DNA from: an uncultured Gammaproteobacteria bacterium
Lineage (GTDB): Bacteria > Pseudomonadota > Gammaproteobacteria > UBA9214
Length of the DNA: 18,606 nt
Assembly: GCA_905480065.1 (NCBI GenBank)
Contig: CAJQOV010000032.1
Span: 1 to 18,606 of the forward strand
Direction of reading: 5' to 3'
Both the position numbers and the translations under genes were made by a program. Shown here piece by piece: positions 1-7,213 of the stretch. The notes below the pieces were generated by a model that saw only the letters and a program-made list of their open reading frames with translations, was not told the origin of the DNA and did no database searches. The stretch's first letter is position 1; each line of letters opens with the position of its first letter.

Positions 1-83
1 ACCACTTCCTTGCCGAGTTCGCCGCCGCCGCAGAACAGCACGCGGGTGGCGGTGGGGGACAGCGGGGTGCCGATGCTGGTCAT
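1..83 (-). CDS. purT: Formate-dependent GAR transformylase PurT, N-terminal part (cut by window edge)
   Basis: Only the first 27 codons lie in the window. They begin at an ATG whose first base is 83 and read MTSIGTPLSPTATRVLFCGG followed by GELGKEV. This matches the start of PurT, where the segment T-x-x-G-T-x-L-x-P-x-A-T-R-V leads into the nucleotide-fold motif G-x-GELGKE. PurT is a cytoplasmic ATP-grasp enzyme of purine synthesis that uses formate and ATP to formylate glycinamide ribonucleotide. The rest of the gene lies before base 1, so its integrity cannot be judged. It is transcribed away from the hemerythrin-like gene, so bases 84-397 must hold promoters for both. Confidence 0.85.
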   Translation of the reverse strand, partial: MTSIGTPLSPTATRVLFCGGGELGKEV

Positions 84-223
84 GACTGGTGTCCTGTGGG
101 CTTGTCGCAGGGATAACGACGAATGATACCTAACCGGGCGCTACCGCGTACAGCCGACGTACAGCCCGTGCGTTGCAGCCGGATTCCGCAGGCGACGGGT
201 GGCAGCAGTTATTTTGACGGTAA

Positions 224-237
224 TTGAGGCAGATCAT
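224..237. promoter_or_regulatory. Possible FNR/ANR-type binding site
   Basis: The sequence TTGAG-GCAG-ATCAT matches 8 of the 10 fixed positions of the FNR/CRP-family anaerobic consensus TTGAT-N4-ATCAA. It lies about 160 bases before the hemerythrin-like start codon and 141 bases before the purT start. Anaerobic control would suit an oxygen- or NO-responsive di-iron protein. This is a motif match by eye only, and a chance match is quite possible. Confidence 0.3.
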
Positions 238-322
238 TGAAACGCGCCATGCGGTCTGGTTAATTTTCCAGAATTCACGTGCTCTATGGATTGAACCGGG
301 GCGGGTGTGGCGGTAGAGTCAA

Positions 323-377
323 GCGGGGCAATCGAAAACCACCGGACCGTGAATTACTGGAGCGCGCGGGGCAATCG
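323..377. repeat. Short direct repeat, GCGGGGCAATCG twice
   Basis: A 12-base sequence occurs identically at 323-334 and 366-377, 43 bases apart, in the leader of the hemerythrin-like gene. The spacing is close to four helical turns, which would place a protein on the same DNA face. That could make it a pair of activator half-sites, but no known regulator motif was recognised and chance duplication is possible. Confidence 0.35.
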
Positions 378-397
378 CCGAACGATGGAGGAAAAAA

Positions 398-853
398 ATG
401 ATCAATTATAATGAATTGCATAACGAGAACCACAGCATCACAGAACTATCCAATGTACTGCTGTACCTGTTCAGGGAACGCACCATGTGCGATACCGCGG
501 CCTGTTGCGAGCTGTTCCACCGTTTTACCGAGAAGGTCAGGGAGCACATCGACCTGGTAGACGAGAACCTCTACAGCAACTTGCTAATTCATGATGACCG
601 CGAGACCCAGAAGCTGGCCAGGAATTTCATGTCAGGATCGCGGGAGATCAAAAAGATCATGGCCGCGTACATGAAACAATGGTGCCCCCGGAAACGGCCC
701 GGCAGCCTGGACATCAAGGAGTACGACCGGTTCCTGCGCGAGTCAGAGGAAATGTTCAACCTGGTACTGGAGCGAATTCAGGACGAAACCGAGAAACTTT
801 ACCCGCTGGTGCGTGAAGTCGGTGGCATTGGCATGGTGAGCTCACACGCCTGA
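398..853 (+). CDS. Hemerythrin-like (HHE-type) four-helix protein
   Basis: A 151-residue cytoplasmic protein with no signal peptide or membrane segment. The ATG at 398 follows a strong GGAGG with good spacing. The pattern is alpha-helical. Helix 1 starts near N11-H12; a cysteine-containing turn (C31, C36, C37) leads to helix 2, with H41 and H50 and then D55-E56-x-L-Y. Two further helices follow, the last ending E-x-E-x-L-Y-P-L at about 130-137. The repeated H/E-x-x-L-Y-x-x-L ends are typical of hemerythrin HHE domains, which bind a di-iron site that senses or carries O2 or NO. The ligand set looks incomplete: the usual Glu four residues after H50 is V54, and few histidines occur in the second half. 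An Rsd/AlgQ-like anti-sigma bundle of similar length is an alternative. Confidence 0.55.
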   Translation: MINYNELHNENHSITELSNVLLYLFRERTMCDTAACCELFHRFTEKVREHIDLVDENLYSNLLIHDDRETQKLARNFMSGSREIKKIMAAYMKQWCPRKRPGSLDIKEYDRFLRESEEMFNLVLERIQDETEKLYPLVREVGGIGMVSSHA

Positions 854-916
854 CGGCTGGATCCCGCCTGCGTACACTAACGCGGTGCGGGTACACCATC
901 CTTGCTCGTAATCGCG

Positions 917-968
917 GTGGTAGGGCAGCCCTTGCCTTGCCCGATTTGGCAGGATTTTCCGCTACCAC
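917..968 (+). other. Possible stem-loop in the leader before the unknown exported gene
   Basis: GTGGTAG (917-923) and CTACCAC (962-968) form a perfect 7-base inverted repeat. The enclosed 38 bases contain further complementary stretches, GGGCA with TGCCC and TGCC with GGCA. It sits 67 bases before the start codon at 1035. It could be a weak terminator for the gene upstream or a structured leader. No T-run follows the stem, so it is not a classical intrinsic terminator. Confidence 0.25.
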
Positions 969-1034
969 AACTGCGTCACTGCTGCGGTTAGCCTTCGGTC
1001 GGGCAGTCAGTGCATCACACAAGGAACGGGGATT

Positions 1035-1628
1035 ATGGTCAGGCGCTATCCGCTAATCAGTATGCTGATTGCAGGAGTTTTGTCCACGCCGGTCTGCGCG
1101 GCTGTGACAGAGAGTGTCAACGAGGACAACGGGCTGCGTGGCTGGAACTTTACCGCCGGGGATATCGGTATCGAACTGATCCAGCGCTTGCCGGACCAGA
1201 CCCGCGCGCTGTTCATGAACCATGAATTTTCACGCGATGTCATCGAACAACTCGCACTCAGCTGCATGTTCCAGACTATTATTCGTAATAGCGGCGCCTC
1301 CGGTAGCGGGCAGCCGGTCGCGATCGATCTCACGCAGTGGCGCATTACCCGGGATGGCAAGACCGCTGCCATGCTGCTCAAGGAACCGCTGCTGGAAAGC
1401 TGGAGTGACGAAGATGCCAGCGCGGCTGCAAAGCTGGTGGTGCGCTGGGGCATGTTTCCGACACAGCAGGAATACCTGCCGGGCGATTACAACTGGGGGC
1501 TGACGGCGTATGGCATTGCGCCAGGATCCACTTTCGATCTCGAGGTGCACTGGGCCGAGGGTGGTAAGGCACGCACCGGCACCATCGCCGGCCTGGTCTG
1601 CGCACCCGATGTGGACAAGCTGAAATGA
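1035..1628 (+). CDS. Unknown exported protein paired with a TlpA-type thioredoxin
   Basis: A 197-residue protein that I do not recognise as a named family. The ATG at 1035 follows GGAACGGGG at suitable spacing. Residues 1-22 form a signal peptide: MVRR, a hydrophobic stretch, then a cleavage-like VCA-A at 20-23. There is no lipobox, so secretion by signal peptidase I into the periplasm is inferred. The mature part has only two cysteines, C77 and C189, which could form a disulphide. It is rich in Trp and acidic residues, and its C-terminal half (about 100-190) is likely beta-rich. The next gene overlaps it by 4 bases (ATGA) and encodes a periplasmic thioredoxin-fold protein, suggesting translational coupling and that this protein may be its redox partner or substrate. 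That role is inference from context. Confidence 0.7.
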   Translation: MVRRYPLISMLIAGVLSTPVCAAVTESVNEDNGLRGWNFTAGDIGIELIQRLPDQTRALFMNHEFSRDVIEQLALSCMFQTIIRNSGASGSGQPVAIDLTQWRITRDGKTAAMLLKEPLLESWSDEDASAAAKLVVRWGMFPTQQEYLPGDYNWGLTAYGIAPGSTFDLEVHWAEGGKARTGTIAGLVCAPDVDKLK

Positions 1629-2131
1629 ACCTGCTGCTTCGAATCACCGGACTGTGGTTGCTGCTGTGCAGCAGCGCACTGGCGATGGGGCAGGGGCTGA
1701 CTGCGCTGCCCGGCCATGTCATGGCCCCCGAATTCGAGCTGCAGGACACCAATGGCAAAACCCATCGCCTGTCGGATTACCGGGGGCGTACGGTGATCAT
1801 CAATTTCTGGACCACCTGGTGCCCGCCTTGCCGGGAGGAGATACCGTCCATGAATCGTGTGCTCAGGTTGCTGGAGCACGCTGATGTGGCAATGCTGGGT
1901 ATCAATATGGGTGAGGACGATGACACGATATTCCTGTTCACCGCAGATTACCCGGCAGATTTCCCGCTGCTGATGGACCGGGATGGTGCGGTGATCGCGG
2001 ACTGGCCGGTGAAGGGGCTGCCGACCACCTACGTAGTGGCACCGGACGGCAGCCTGGCCTATCGCGCCATCGGCGGACGCAACTGGGACGAGCCGGAGTT
2101 GCTGGAGCTGATTCGCGCACTGGGTCGGTAA
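1625..2131 (+). CDS. TlpA/ResA-family thiol-disulphide oxidoreductase
   Basis: A 168-residue periplasmic thioredoxin-fold protein. Residues 1-20 are a signal peptide (hydrophobic core LWLLLCSSALA) and the AhpC/TSA-Redoxin fold starts near A34. The active site is W65-C66-P-P-C69 in the typical context FWTTWCPPCREE. The cis-proline loop is G131-L-P-T, with P133. WCPPC with a leader is the pattern of TlpA/ResA/CcmG reductants, which use membrane-derived electrons to reduce disulphides, for example in cytochrome c maturation or on a dedicated client. The start codon overlaps the stop of the preceding gene in ATGA, so the two are almost certainly one operon. It lacks the nearby ccm genes expected of CcmG, so a dedicated partner is more likely. 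Family call is firm, substrate unknown. Confidence 0.92.
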   Translation: MNLLLRITGLWLLLCSSALAMGQGLTALPGHVMAPEFELQDTNGKTHRLSDYRGRTVIINFWTTWCPPCREEIPSMNRVLRLLEHADVAMLGINMGEDDDTIFLFTADYPADFPLLMDRDGAVIADWPVKGLPTTYVVAPDGSLAYRAIGGRNWDEPELLELIRALGR

Positions 2132-2135
2132 AGGT

Positions 2136-2197
2136 GGGACCGGGCTCCCGCATCACCAGGGGAGGAAGCAATGTGTGCAATTGGCGAACCCGGTCCC
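2136..2197. repeat. 9-base inverted repeat between convergent genes
   Basis: GGGACCGGG (2136-2144) and CCCGGTCCC (2189-2197) are perfect complements separated by 44 bases. They start 5 bases after the stop of the thioredoxin gene, in the gap where it meets the convergent 1090-residue gene. Position suggests a termination or mRNA-protecting structure, but the loop is long and no T-run follows on either strand. Confidence 0.3.
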
Positions 2198-2328
2198 GTG
2201 CCTGCATGACCAGTATCCTGCCGGATGCCCGATGATTACCGGGACGCACGTCACGCTTCGGCGAGAGATGCCGCCTTGTTGCGCGCAAGAGTGGCGAATG
2301 TGGCCGGCAAAATCACAGCAGTCCGCCG

Positions 2329-5300
2329 TTATTGCAACGTCAGTTGCGTCAGCAGGATCAGGTCACGCAGGTCAATCACCCCATCGGGCGCGCCGCCCGG
2401 ATACAGGTCGGCGTGCCCCAGTAACAGGTCATCGACCACGGTCAGTCCCAGTACTGCGCGCATCACCACCAGCAAGTCAGCCGCGTTCACTACACCGTCC
2501 AGGTTGCCGGGTGGTGCAACGTCACCGTCGTTGAAATTGAATACCAGCGGTACGGGGTCGCTGCCATCGGGCAGGCCGTCACCATCCGTGTCCGCACTGG
2601 CAGGATTCAGATCGGCGCCTGGTGTGTAGTTGTTCGGGTCGCCATCCCAGGCGATTTCCTGGTAGTCGGTCCGGCCATCAGCATCGCTGTCGATCAGCAC
2701 CGTGCTGGAGCCGGCCAAGCCCTCCAGTGCGTCACTCACGCCGTCATTGTCATCATCACTGTCACAGGCATCGCCGCTGCCATCGGTGTCGGTGTCGAGC
2801 TGGCTGGTGTTGGCAATACCCGGGCAGTTGTCGCAGGCATCGCCGTGAGCGTCGCTATCCAGGTTGGCCTGGTTCTGGTTCGCGACGAGCGGACAGTTGT
2901 CGTCCTTGTTGAGCCGGGTGTCATCATCCCGATCGATGCCGATGCGGAAGCCCTCGCCAGGCGGCACCGCGGTATAGGTGACTGTACTGCCCGCAAGCAG
3001 CGCTTGTGTGACAAGGGTGTTTTCGTCTATGGAGGGAAAGTCGGCACCGTCGAGCTGGAAAAATCCACCACCGATGTAGCGGCCGCCCCGCTGGATACCA
3101 CCGAAGTTGCCCTTGACGATGACGTCGCAGTCGCCGGCCTCGGCGCGTGCCACCAGCAGAGCGGCACGCGTGTTGGCGGAGGATGGGCTGCTGTTACTCA
3201 GGGTGACCTGTTGGCCGACCACCGGTTTCAGGTTGGTATCGAAGGCCAGCAGGAACTGCTCAACGTTCCTGCGGTTCTGGTCCGGGGTCACGCCACCACC
3301 GGTGTTGAAGTTAAACAGTGCTGCGTTGAGAAAACGAAACAGGGTGTCAGTGCTGCCATCGTGCAGGAAGCCAAAGCCGCGGATCTGGTCACCCTGGTGG
3401 CCATTGTTGCCTGCATTGAAGAACTGCACATCCGGCATGCCGAACATGCCGACCTTGTCGTACATGTTGCGCAGCTGTGCGACCTTGAATTCCTGCGGCT
3501 CACCCTCGATGGTGGCCGAGCCGTTGGTGCCGAAGGCGCCGCTGGCGGTATTCAGTACGTGGCAGCCCACGCAGGGCAGGAATCCCGCATCGCTTGCATG
3601 TGACTGGTAAAAGGTGCTCCCGGCCTGCTGTGCCGTGGACAGGGTGTTGTCCAGTGCCCGGTTCGGGTTCGGTGGCGGCGTGACCTGCAGGATGAAGTCG
3701 GTATAGGCCTGCATCTCGGGCGTGGTCAATTCCGCCGACCGGCCCAGCAGGCCGACGAAGGCAGGGTTGAATTTCTTGAACGCGCCATCCTCGTCGAGTG
3801 GATCGCCACCGGGATCGTTGCCCGCGGTACGGTCACCGCGCCAGTGCATGGATCCATGGGTGTTCATCCCGCGCAGTGTCTGCGTGGTCATTGGACCCTT
3901 CATGGGGTGGAAATTCTGGCCCGAACCCAGCACGAAGGGGAGCGGGTTGTTGATCAGGCTGCCTTCCGGATCGCCCAGGTCCCAGGCCAGTTCGTCCTTG
4001 TCGCCCTCGATGTGACAACTCGAACAGGAGGCCTCGCCGTTACTGGAGGTTAAGCTGGCGTCGTACAGGAACGGTCGACCGGCGATCACACTGGCCGGCT
4101 CCGGGTTGTGCAGGAGGATATGGTCGATCTCGGTATGGGTCGTGGTGTCGATGACCGAGATCGCATTATCGAAACGGGTCGTCACATAGAGACGATTGTT
4201 GGCCTCGTCCAGCAGCAGGCCGCCCGGGCCGCCGGCGCTGAGCTGAATATGGCTGGCTGAATCCGGTATGAAGCTATCGTTTTCGAGTTCCGTGGTATCG
4301 AATACCCCGACCTTACCGGAACCCTTGGCGGCTACGTAGAGCGTGCCGCCGTCTGCGGTCACGGCCATGCCCTTGGGCATTGCCAGCGAATTGTCCACCA
4401 CCCCGGGAGGGGCGGGAATCAAGGAATAGTCAATGTGCTTGTTCAGGTGCCGTGGTGTCACACTGCCGTTGCCCGGATCGATGATGGTGATGCGTGCCTC
4501 GTGCAGGTGGCCATTTACCGTGCTGTTGGTGCTGCCCGGCCCGCTTGCCGGCCGCGTGCCTTCGAAACGCACCTCGTTAATTGCTTCCGTGTTGGCGACA
4601 TAGACTTTGCCGGAGACCGGGTTGACCGCCATGTTGAACAGCACCGTGCCGACGCCGCTGTAACTTGCGGCTTCGACAGGCGGATTGGCATTGGCGTCGA
4701 TGGCGAACACATCCTTGTCGGGCAGGCTGAAGCGTACCAGGCCGCTCCAGTCGCGCCCGAGTTCGTCGCGCCATGCTGCACCATCGTATTTGACGATCAG
4801 GCCGGTCTCGGGCGCGGGGTTGCCGGCGGTTGACTGGTTGGGTGCGGGCAGGCCGCCGGGTGCAGTCGCTTCTCCCGGGGCAGGGGCACATGGCAGGGCA
4901 GTGTTGCCGCCGTTGCAGACCACGCCCTCGCTGATGGTCGTGGTCCGGTTGCCGGACTTGAACACGGCGGCATACACCGTGCTGCCGTCGGGGGTGACGC
5001 TCAGTGCCTTGGGCGTATCACCAAACAGGGTAATGATGGTTTCGGGGTTTCCTCCCAGGCCTGTCCCCAGGCCTGTTGCATTGAATACCCACACGTCCGC
5101 CCGGCCGATGCCCGCTGTGGTCATCTCGCCCGGGTTGGTCGGCATGGCGCTGATGCTGTAGGGACTGTTCTGGCCGCGGTGGGCGGTGGTGATGAAGGCG
5201 CGGTTGCCGCCGGGGCCCGCGAATACAATGTCCGCCGGTTCATCGCCGACCAGCAGGGTGCGGGTGATGCGTGGCGGGGAGATGCCGACGTCCAAGATGG

Positions 5301-5601
5301 AGACGGAATCCGAGAGATAGTTGACCACCCAGACCTCGGTGTCGTTACGCAGTGCCACGGCTACCGGTTCCATGCCGGTCGGCACCGACGTCTCGTGCGT
5401 GAGACCGAAGGAAGTGACGCTGTAGATTTCGAGCTGGTTATCCGGCGTGTTGACGACATACAGGCGATCGCCACTCGAAGACATGGCGAGCGGCCTCACC
5501 TGGCCGCTTTCGAATGCAACGAAGGCGGTCGCCGTCGTGCAGTAGCACCACAGCAGGAAGCAGCTCAGGATGCGGGAAAAATGGTGTGTGCGCTGATTCA
5601 T
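2329..5601 (-). CDS. Large exported protein: beta-propeller, di-heme peroxidase-like region, TSP3 repeats, dockerin-like end
   Basis: A 1090-residue protein. I chose the ATG with first base 5601 because it follows GGGGGC and begins a clear signal peptide (MNQRTHHF, hydrophobic core, TATA-F near 26). An upstream in-frame ATG at 5646 would bury it. About residues 27-480 contain at least six YVTN-like propeller blades, seen as phrases such as GDRLYVVNTPDNQLEIY and NNRLYVTTRFDNAISVID. A MauG/cytochrome c peroxidase-like part follows, with haem sites C526-S-S-C-H530 and C677-V-G-C-H681, then LRNM and GFGFLHDGS phrases typical of that family. About 885-965 hold thrombospondin type 3 calcium repeats (DxDxDGxGDACD), with more Asp-rich repeats after. 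The last 65 residues resemble a dockerin or EF-hand pair (GNLDGVVNAADLL and DGVIDLRDLILL). No membrane anchor is seen. Substrate unknown; the enzyme role is inferred. Confidence 0.85.
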   Translation of the reverse strand: MNQRTHHFSRILSCFLLWCYCTTATAFVAFESGQVRPLAMSSSGDRLYVVNTPDNQLEIYSVTSFGLTHETSVPTGMEPVAVALRNDTEVWVVNYLSDSVSILDVGISPPRITRTLLVGDEPADIVFAGPGGNRAFITTAHRGQNSPYSISAMPTNPGEMTTAGIGRADVWVFNATGLGTGLGGNPETIITLFGDTPKALSVTPDGSTVYAAVFKSGNRTTTISEGVVCNGGNTALPCAPAPGEATAPGGLPAPNQSTAGNPAPETGLIVKYDGAAWRDELGRDWSGLVRFSLPDKDVFAIDANANPPVEAASYSGVGTVLFNMAVNPVSGKVYVANTEAINEVRFEGTRPASGPGSTNSTVNGHLHEARITIIDPGNGSVTPRHLNKHIDYSLIPAPPGVVDNSLAMPKGMAVTADGGTLYVAAKGSGKVGVFDTTELENDSFIPDSASHIQLSAGGPGGLLLDEANNRLYVTTRFDNAISVIDTTTHTEIDHILLHNPEPASVIAGRPFLYDASLTSSNGEASCSSCHIEGDKDELAWDLGDPEGSLINNPLPFVLGSGQNFHPMKGPMTTQTLRGMNTHGSMHWRGDRTAGNDPGGDPLDEDGAFKKFNPAFVGLLGRSAELTTPEMQAYTDFILQVTPPPNPNRALDNTLSTAQQAGSTFYQSHASDAGFLPCVGCHVLNTASGAFGTNGSATIEGEPQEFKVAQLRNMYDKVGMFGMPDVQFFNAGNNGHQGDQIRGFGFLHDGSTDTLFRFLNAALFNFNTGGGVTPDQNRRNVEQFLLAFDTNLKPVVGQQVTLSNSSPSSANTRAALLVARAEAGDCDVIVKGNFGGIQRGGRYIGGGFFQLDGADFPSIDENTLVTQALLAGSTVTYTAVPPGEGFRIGIDRDDDTRLNKDDNCPLVANQNQANLDSDAHGDACDNCPGIANTSQLDTDTDGSGDACDSDDDNDGVSDALEGLAGSSTVLIDSDADGRTDYQEIAWDGDPNNYTPGADLNPASADTDGDGLPDGSDPVPLVFNFNDGDVAPPGNLDGVVNAADLLVVMRAVLGLTVVDDLLLGHADLYPGGAPDGVIDLRDLILLTQLTLQ

Positions 5602-5794
5602 GCGCCCCCAGGCAATTATTATTCGCAGTCCAAACCCTACATCCATCCTTATGGCGTTGCAAACCGCGCCAGAGAAGTGTTCGCTAACTGATTGATTCGC
5701 GTAAGTCGTGCTGCGGCAGCCGGGTTTCTGTCAGGGGGATGGGGCGCGGTGTGTGTTCCAGTCCCGCGGCATGGGGCCGGGGATGGCCTGCGCC

Positions 5795-6400
5795 TCAGCA
5801 GCGCCCCTGCCGCCGCCAGCGCCGTGCGATCCAGTAGTCCAGGCTGAGGTAGTTGCCGGCGCCGGTGAAGAACAGGGCCAGCAGCATGATGAAGTAGGTG
5901 GCGGCGAACTCGATGCCGTTTTTGAGCACGGTGAACCCGCCGGCCTCGGTCAGCCAGTCATAGTTGCCATGTTGCTGCAGGATCTCGCGTGCGCGGTCCT
6001 TGCGGACATTCGCCGCCTCGATCAGGTCGGTGCGCCATTCCCACGGTACCTGCAATTGCGTTTCCGGCAAGGCGTGCCAGCCGTTGTCCCAGTGCGCGGT
6101 AGTGGCCGCAACCATCATGGTGAACAGCATCGGAATGGCTAGCCAGCGCACCGCAAGGCCGATGACCAGCGCGATCCCGCCGAGCAGTTCGGTCAGCCCG
6201 GCTATGTAGACCATCAGTTCCGGTGCGGGAATGCCGAGCGCTTCGAAATAGGGACCAAGGTGTGGAGCGTTCGCCAGCTTGGCGGAGCCAGCCAGAATGA
6301 AGATCGGCGCCAGGAAGATGCGCAGCGCGAGCGGCCCGAGAAAATCCAGCGCGCGGGTACGATCCAGCAGGTTCTGCAGGCCGTTGAGGGTCGCGATCAT
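5795..6400 (-). CDS. DoxX-family membrane protein of the hvf/buf-type cluster
   Basis: A 201-residue inner-membrane protein with a very strong ribosome site (GGAGGTGTTAC before the ATG with first base 6400). It has four hydrophobic segments, at about 19-40, 62-82, 83-103 and 160-182. The DoxX pattern is visible: R-x-F-L-A-P-I-F-I-L-A-G-x-x-K in the first helix and AGLTELLGGIALVIGL in the second. The charged loop between about 104 and 155 is longer than in minimal DoxX proteins. DoxX members in MNIO-RiPP clusters are the usual fourth gene (called bufD in bufferin clusters) and are thought to serve redox or export at the membrane; their exact role is not settled. It starts 48 bases after the hvfC stop, in the same direction, so it is probably the last gene of that operon. 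Confidence 0.9.
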   Translation of the reverse strand: MIATLNGLQNLLDRTRALDFLGPLALRIFLAPIFILAGSAKLANAPHLGPYFEALGIPAPELMVYIAGLTELLGGIALVIGLAVRWLAIPMLFTMMVAATTAHWDNGWHALPETQLQVPWEWRTDLIEAANVRKDRAREILQQHGNYDWLTEAGGFTVLKNGIEFAATYFIMLLALFFTGAGNYLSLDYWIARRWRRQGRC

Positions 6401-6448
6401 GTAACACCTCCATGCTGCTGCAGTACAGCCATCGTAAAAAGTTTGTTG

Positions 6449-7213
6449 CTATGCCCTGGTTCCGATGATGACGGACTTTGCACGCAGCCCGCAGAGGATT
6501 TCATTGCCGCCGCTGATCACGACGGCCGGGTCGGGGTGTGACAGCTCGACGGCGATTTGTTCGAGCAAGCTGCGTCCGGTCCTGTGCCGGCCTTCCTCGA
6601 CCAGTTCCAGCAGGCGCTTGGTGACCGGGTTGATCTCGAGAAAGCCGACCTCGTCTGCCGGGTTACGATAGATCACCAGGCAGGTTGGCTGCGGGCCGGG
6701 TGCATCCGGCACGGAGTCCGGTCCGATTTTATGCACCGGCCAGGTGTAACCGAGGTGCCAGGCCAGCGGTGACAGCACCGGTACGCCTTCCAGCAAGTCA
6801 CCCTCGACATCGATGCCGGCGGTCGGGATGCTTTCCTCGGCTATCGACAGTGCGAGTTCCGACCATTCGTAGTGCGCCAGCTCGGACAGGAACGGCAGGT
6901 CGCCTGGCTGCGCTGTGCGTTCCTCGCGCAGCCAGTTGAGGAATTCGCGCGGGATTTCCAGGAACAACGGGGTACGGGAATGATGCTGGGCAAAGAAGTC
7001 GCGCGCCATGGCGTGCCAGGTGGCATCGTCGAGCATGCTGCGCAGCACGGGGAAGGTGCCGGACAGGAAGCCCTCCACGTTGTTGTAGAACAGTTCGCGG
7101 TAGATCGCCATGCGGCGCTCTTCCACGTCGGCGGGTGCCGGCTGCTGTTGCGGGTCGCGAATATGTGCGGCAAACGCATATTGCCGGCGGATGAATTCAG
7201 GCTGGTTTTGCAT
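6449..7213 (-). CDS. hvfC: HvfC-type RiPP maturation partner protein (DUF2063)
   Basis: A 254-residue cytoplasmic protein. I chose the ATG with first base 7213 because the family start, MQNQPEFIRRQYAFAAHIRD, is recognisable there. The upstream frame overlaps hvfB out of frame. Residues about 5-95 match the DUF2063 putative DNA-binding domain: R-R-M-A-I-Y-R-E-L-F-Y-N-N and FPVLRSMLDD, then FFxQHxSRTP with L-x-IPREF. Residues about 150-245 form the second domain (CLVIYRNPADEVGFLEINP). In characterised hvf and mbn systems the partner of the MNIO enzyme binds the precursor leader and is needed for modification; the DNA-binding name is historical. The start lies 17 bases inside hvfB, so translation is probably coupled and the two proteins made in fixed ratio, as expected for a heterodimer. 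Confidence 0.9.
   Translation of the reverse strand: MQNQPEFIRRQYAFAAHIRDPQQQPAPADVEERRMAIYRELFYNNVEGFLSGTFPVLRSMLDDATWHAMARDFFAQHHSRTPLFLEIPREFLNWLREERTAQPGDLPFLSELAHYEWSELALSIAEESIPTAGIDVEGDLLEGVPVLSPLAWHLGYTWPVHKIGPDSVPDAPGPQPTCLVIYRNPADEVGFLEINPVTKRLLELVEEGRHRTGRSLLEQIAVELSHPDPAVVISGGNEILCGLRAKSVIIGTRA

Larger units (their letters stand above)
84..397. other. Divergent intergenic region, purT / hemerythrin-like gene
   Basis: This 314-base stretch has no supportable gene. It separates two divergently transcribed genes and so should carry both promoters. Visible elements are an FNR-like dyad at 224-237 and a 12-base direct repeat (GCGGGGCAATCG) at 323-334 and 366-377. There is also a strong Shine-Dalgarno run, GGAGG, at 387-391 before the ATG at 398. 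A TTGACG at 214-219 could be a -35 box, but no convincing -10 follows at the proper distance. Confidence 0.6.

Noticed and set aside
1035..1100. Lipoprotein signal for the unknown exported protein (Cys at residue 21)
   Set aside because: The residues before C21 (STPV) do not fit the L-x-[GA] lipobox; an A-x-A-like cleavage by signal peptidase I is the better reading.
2845..3603. Plus-strand open frame of about 250 codons inside the large di-heme gene
   Set aside because: It is antisense to TSP3 repeats and the second CxxCH region, which are clearly the coding strand. No ribosome site or recognisable domain.
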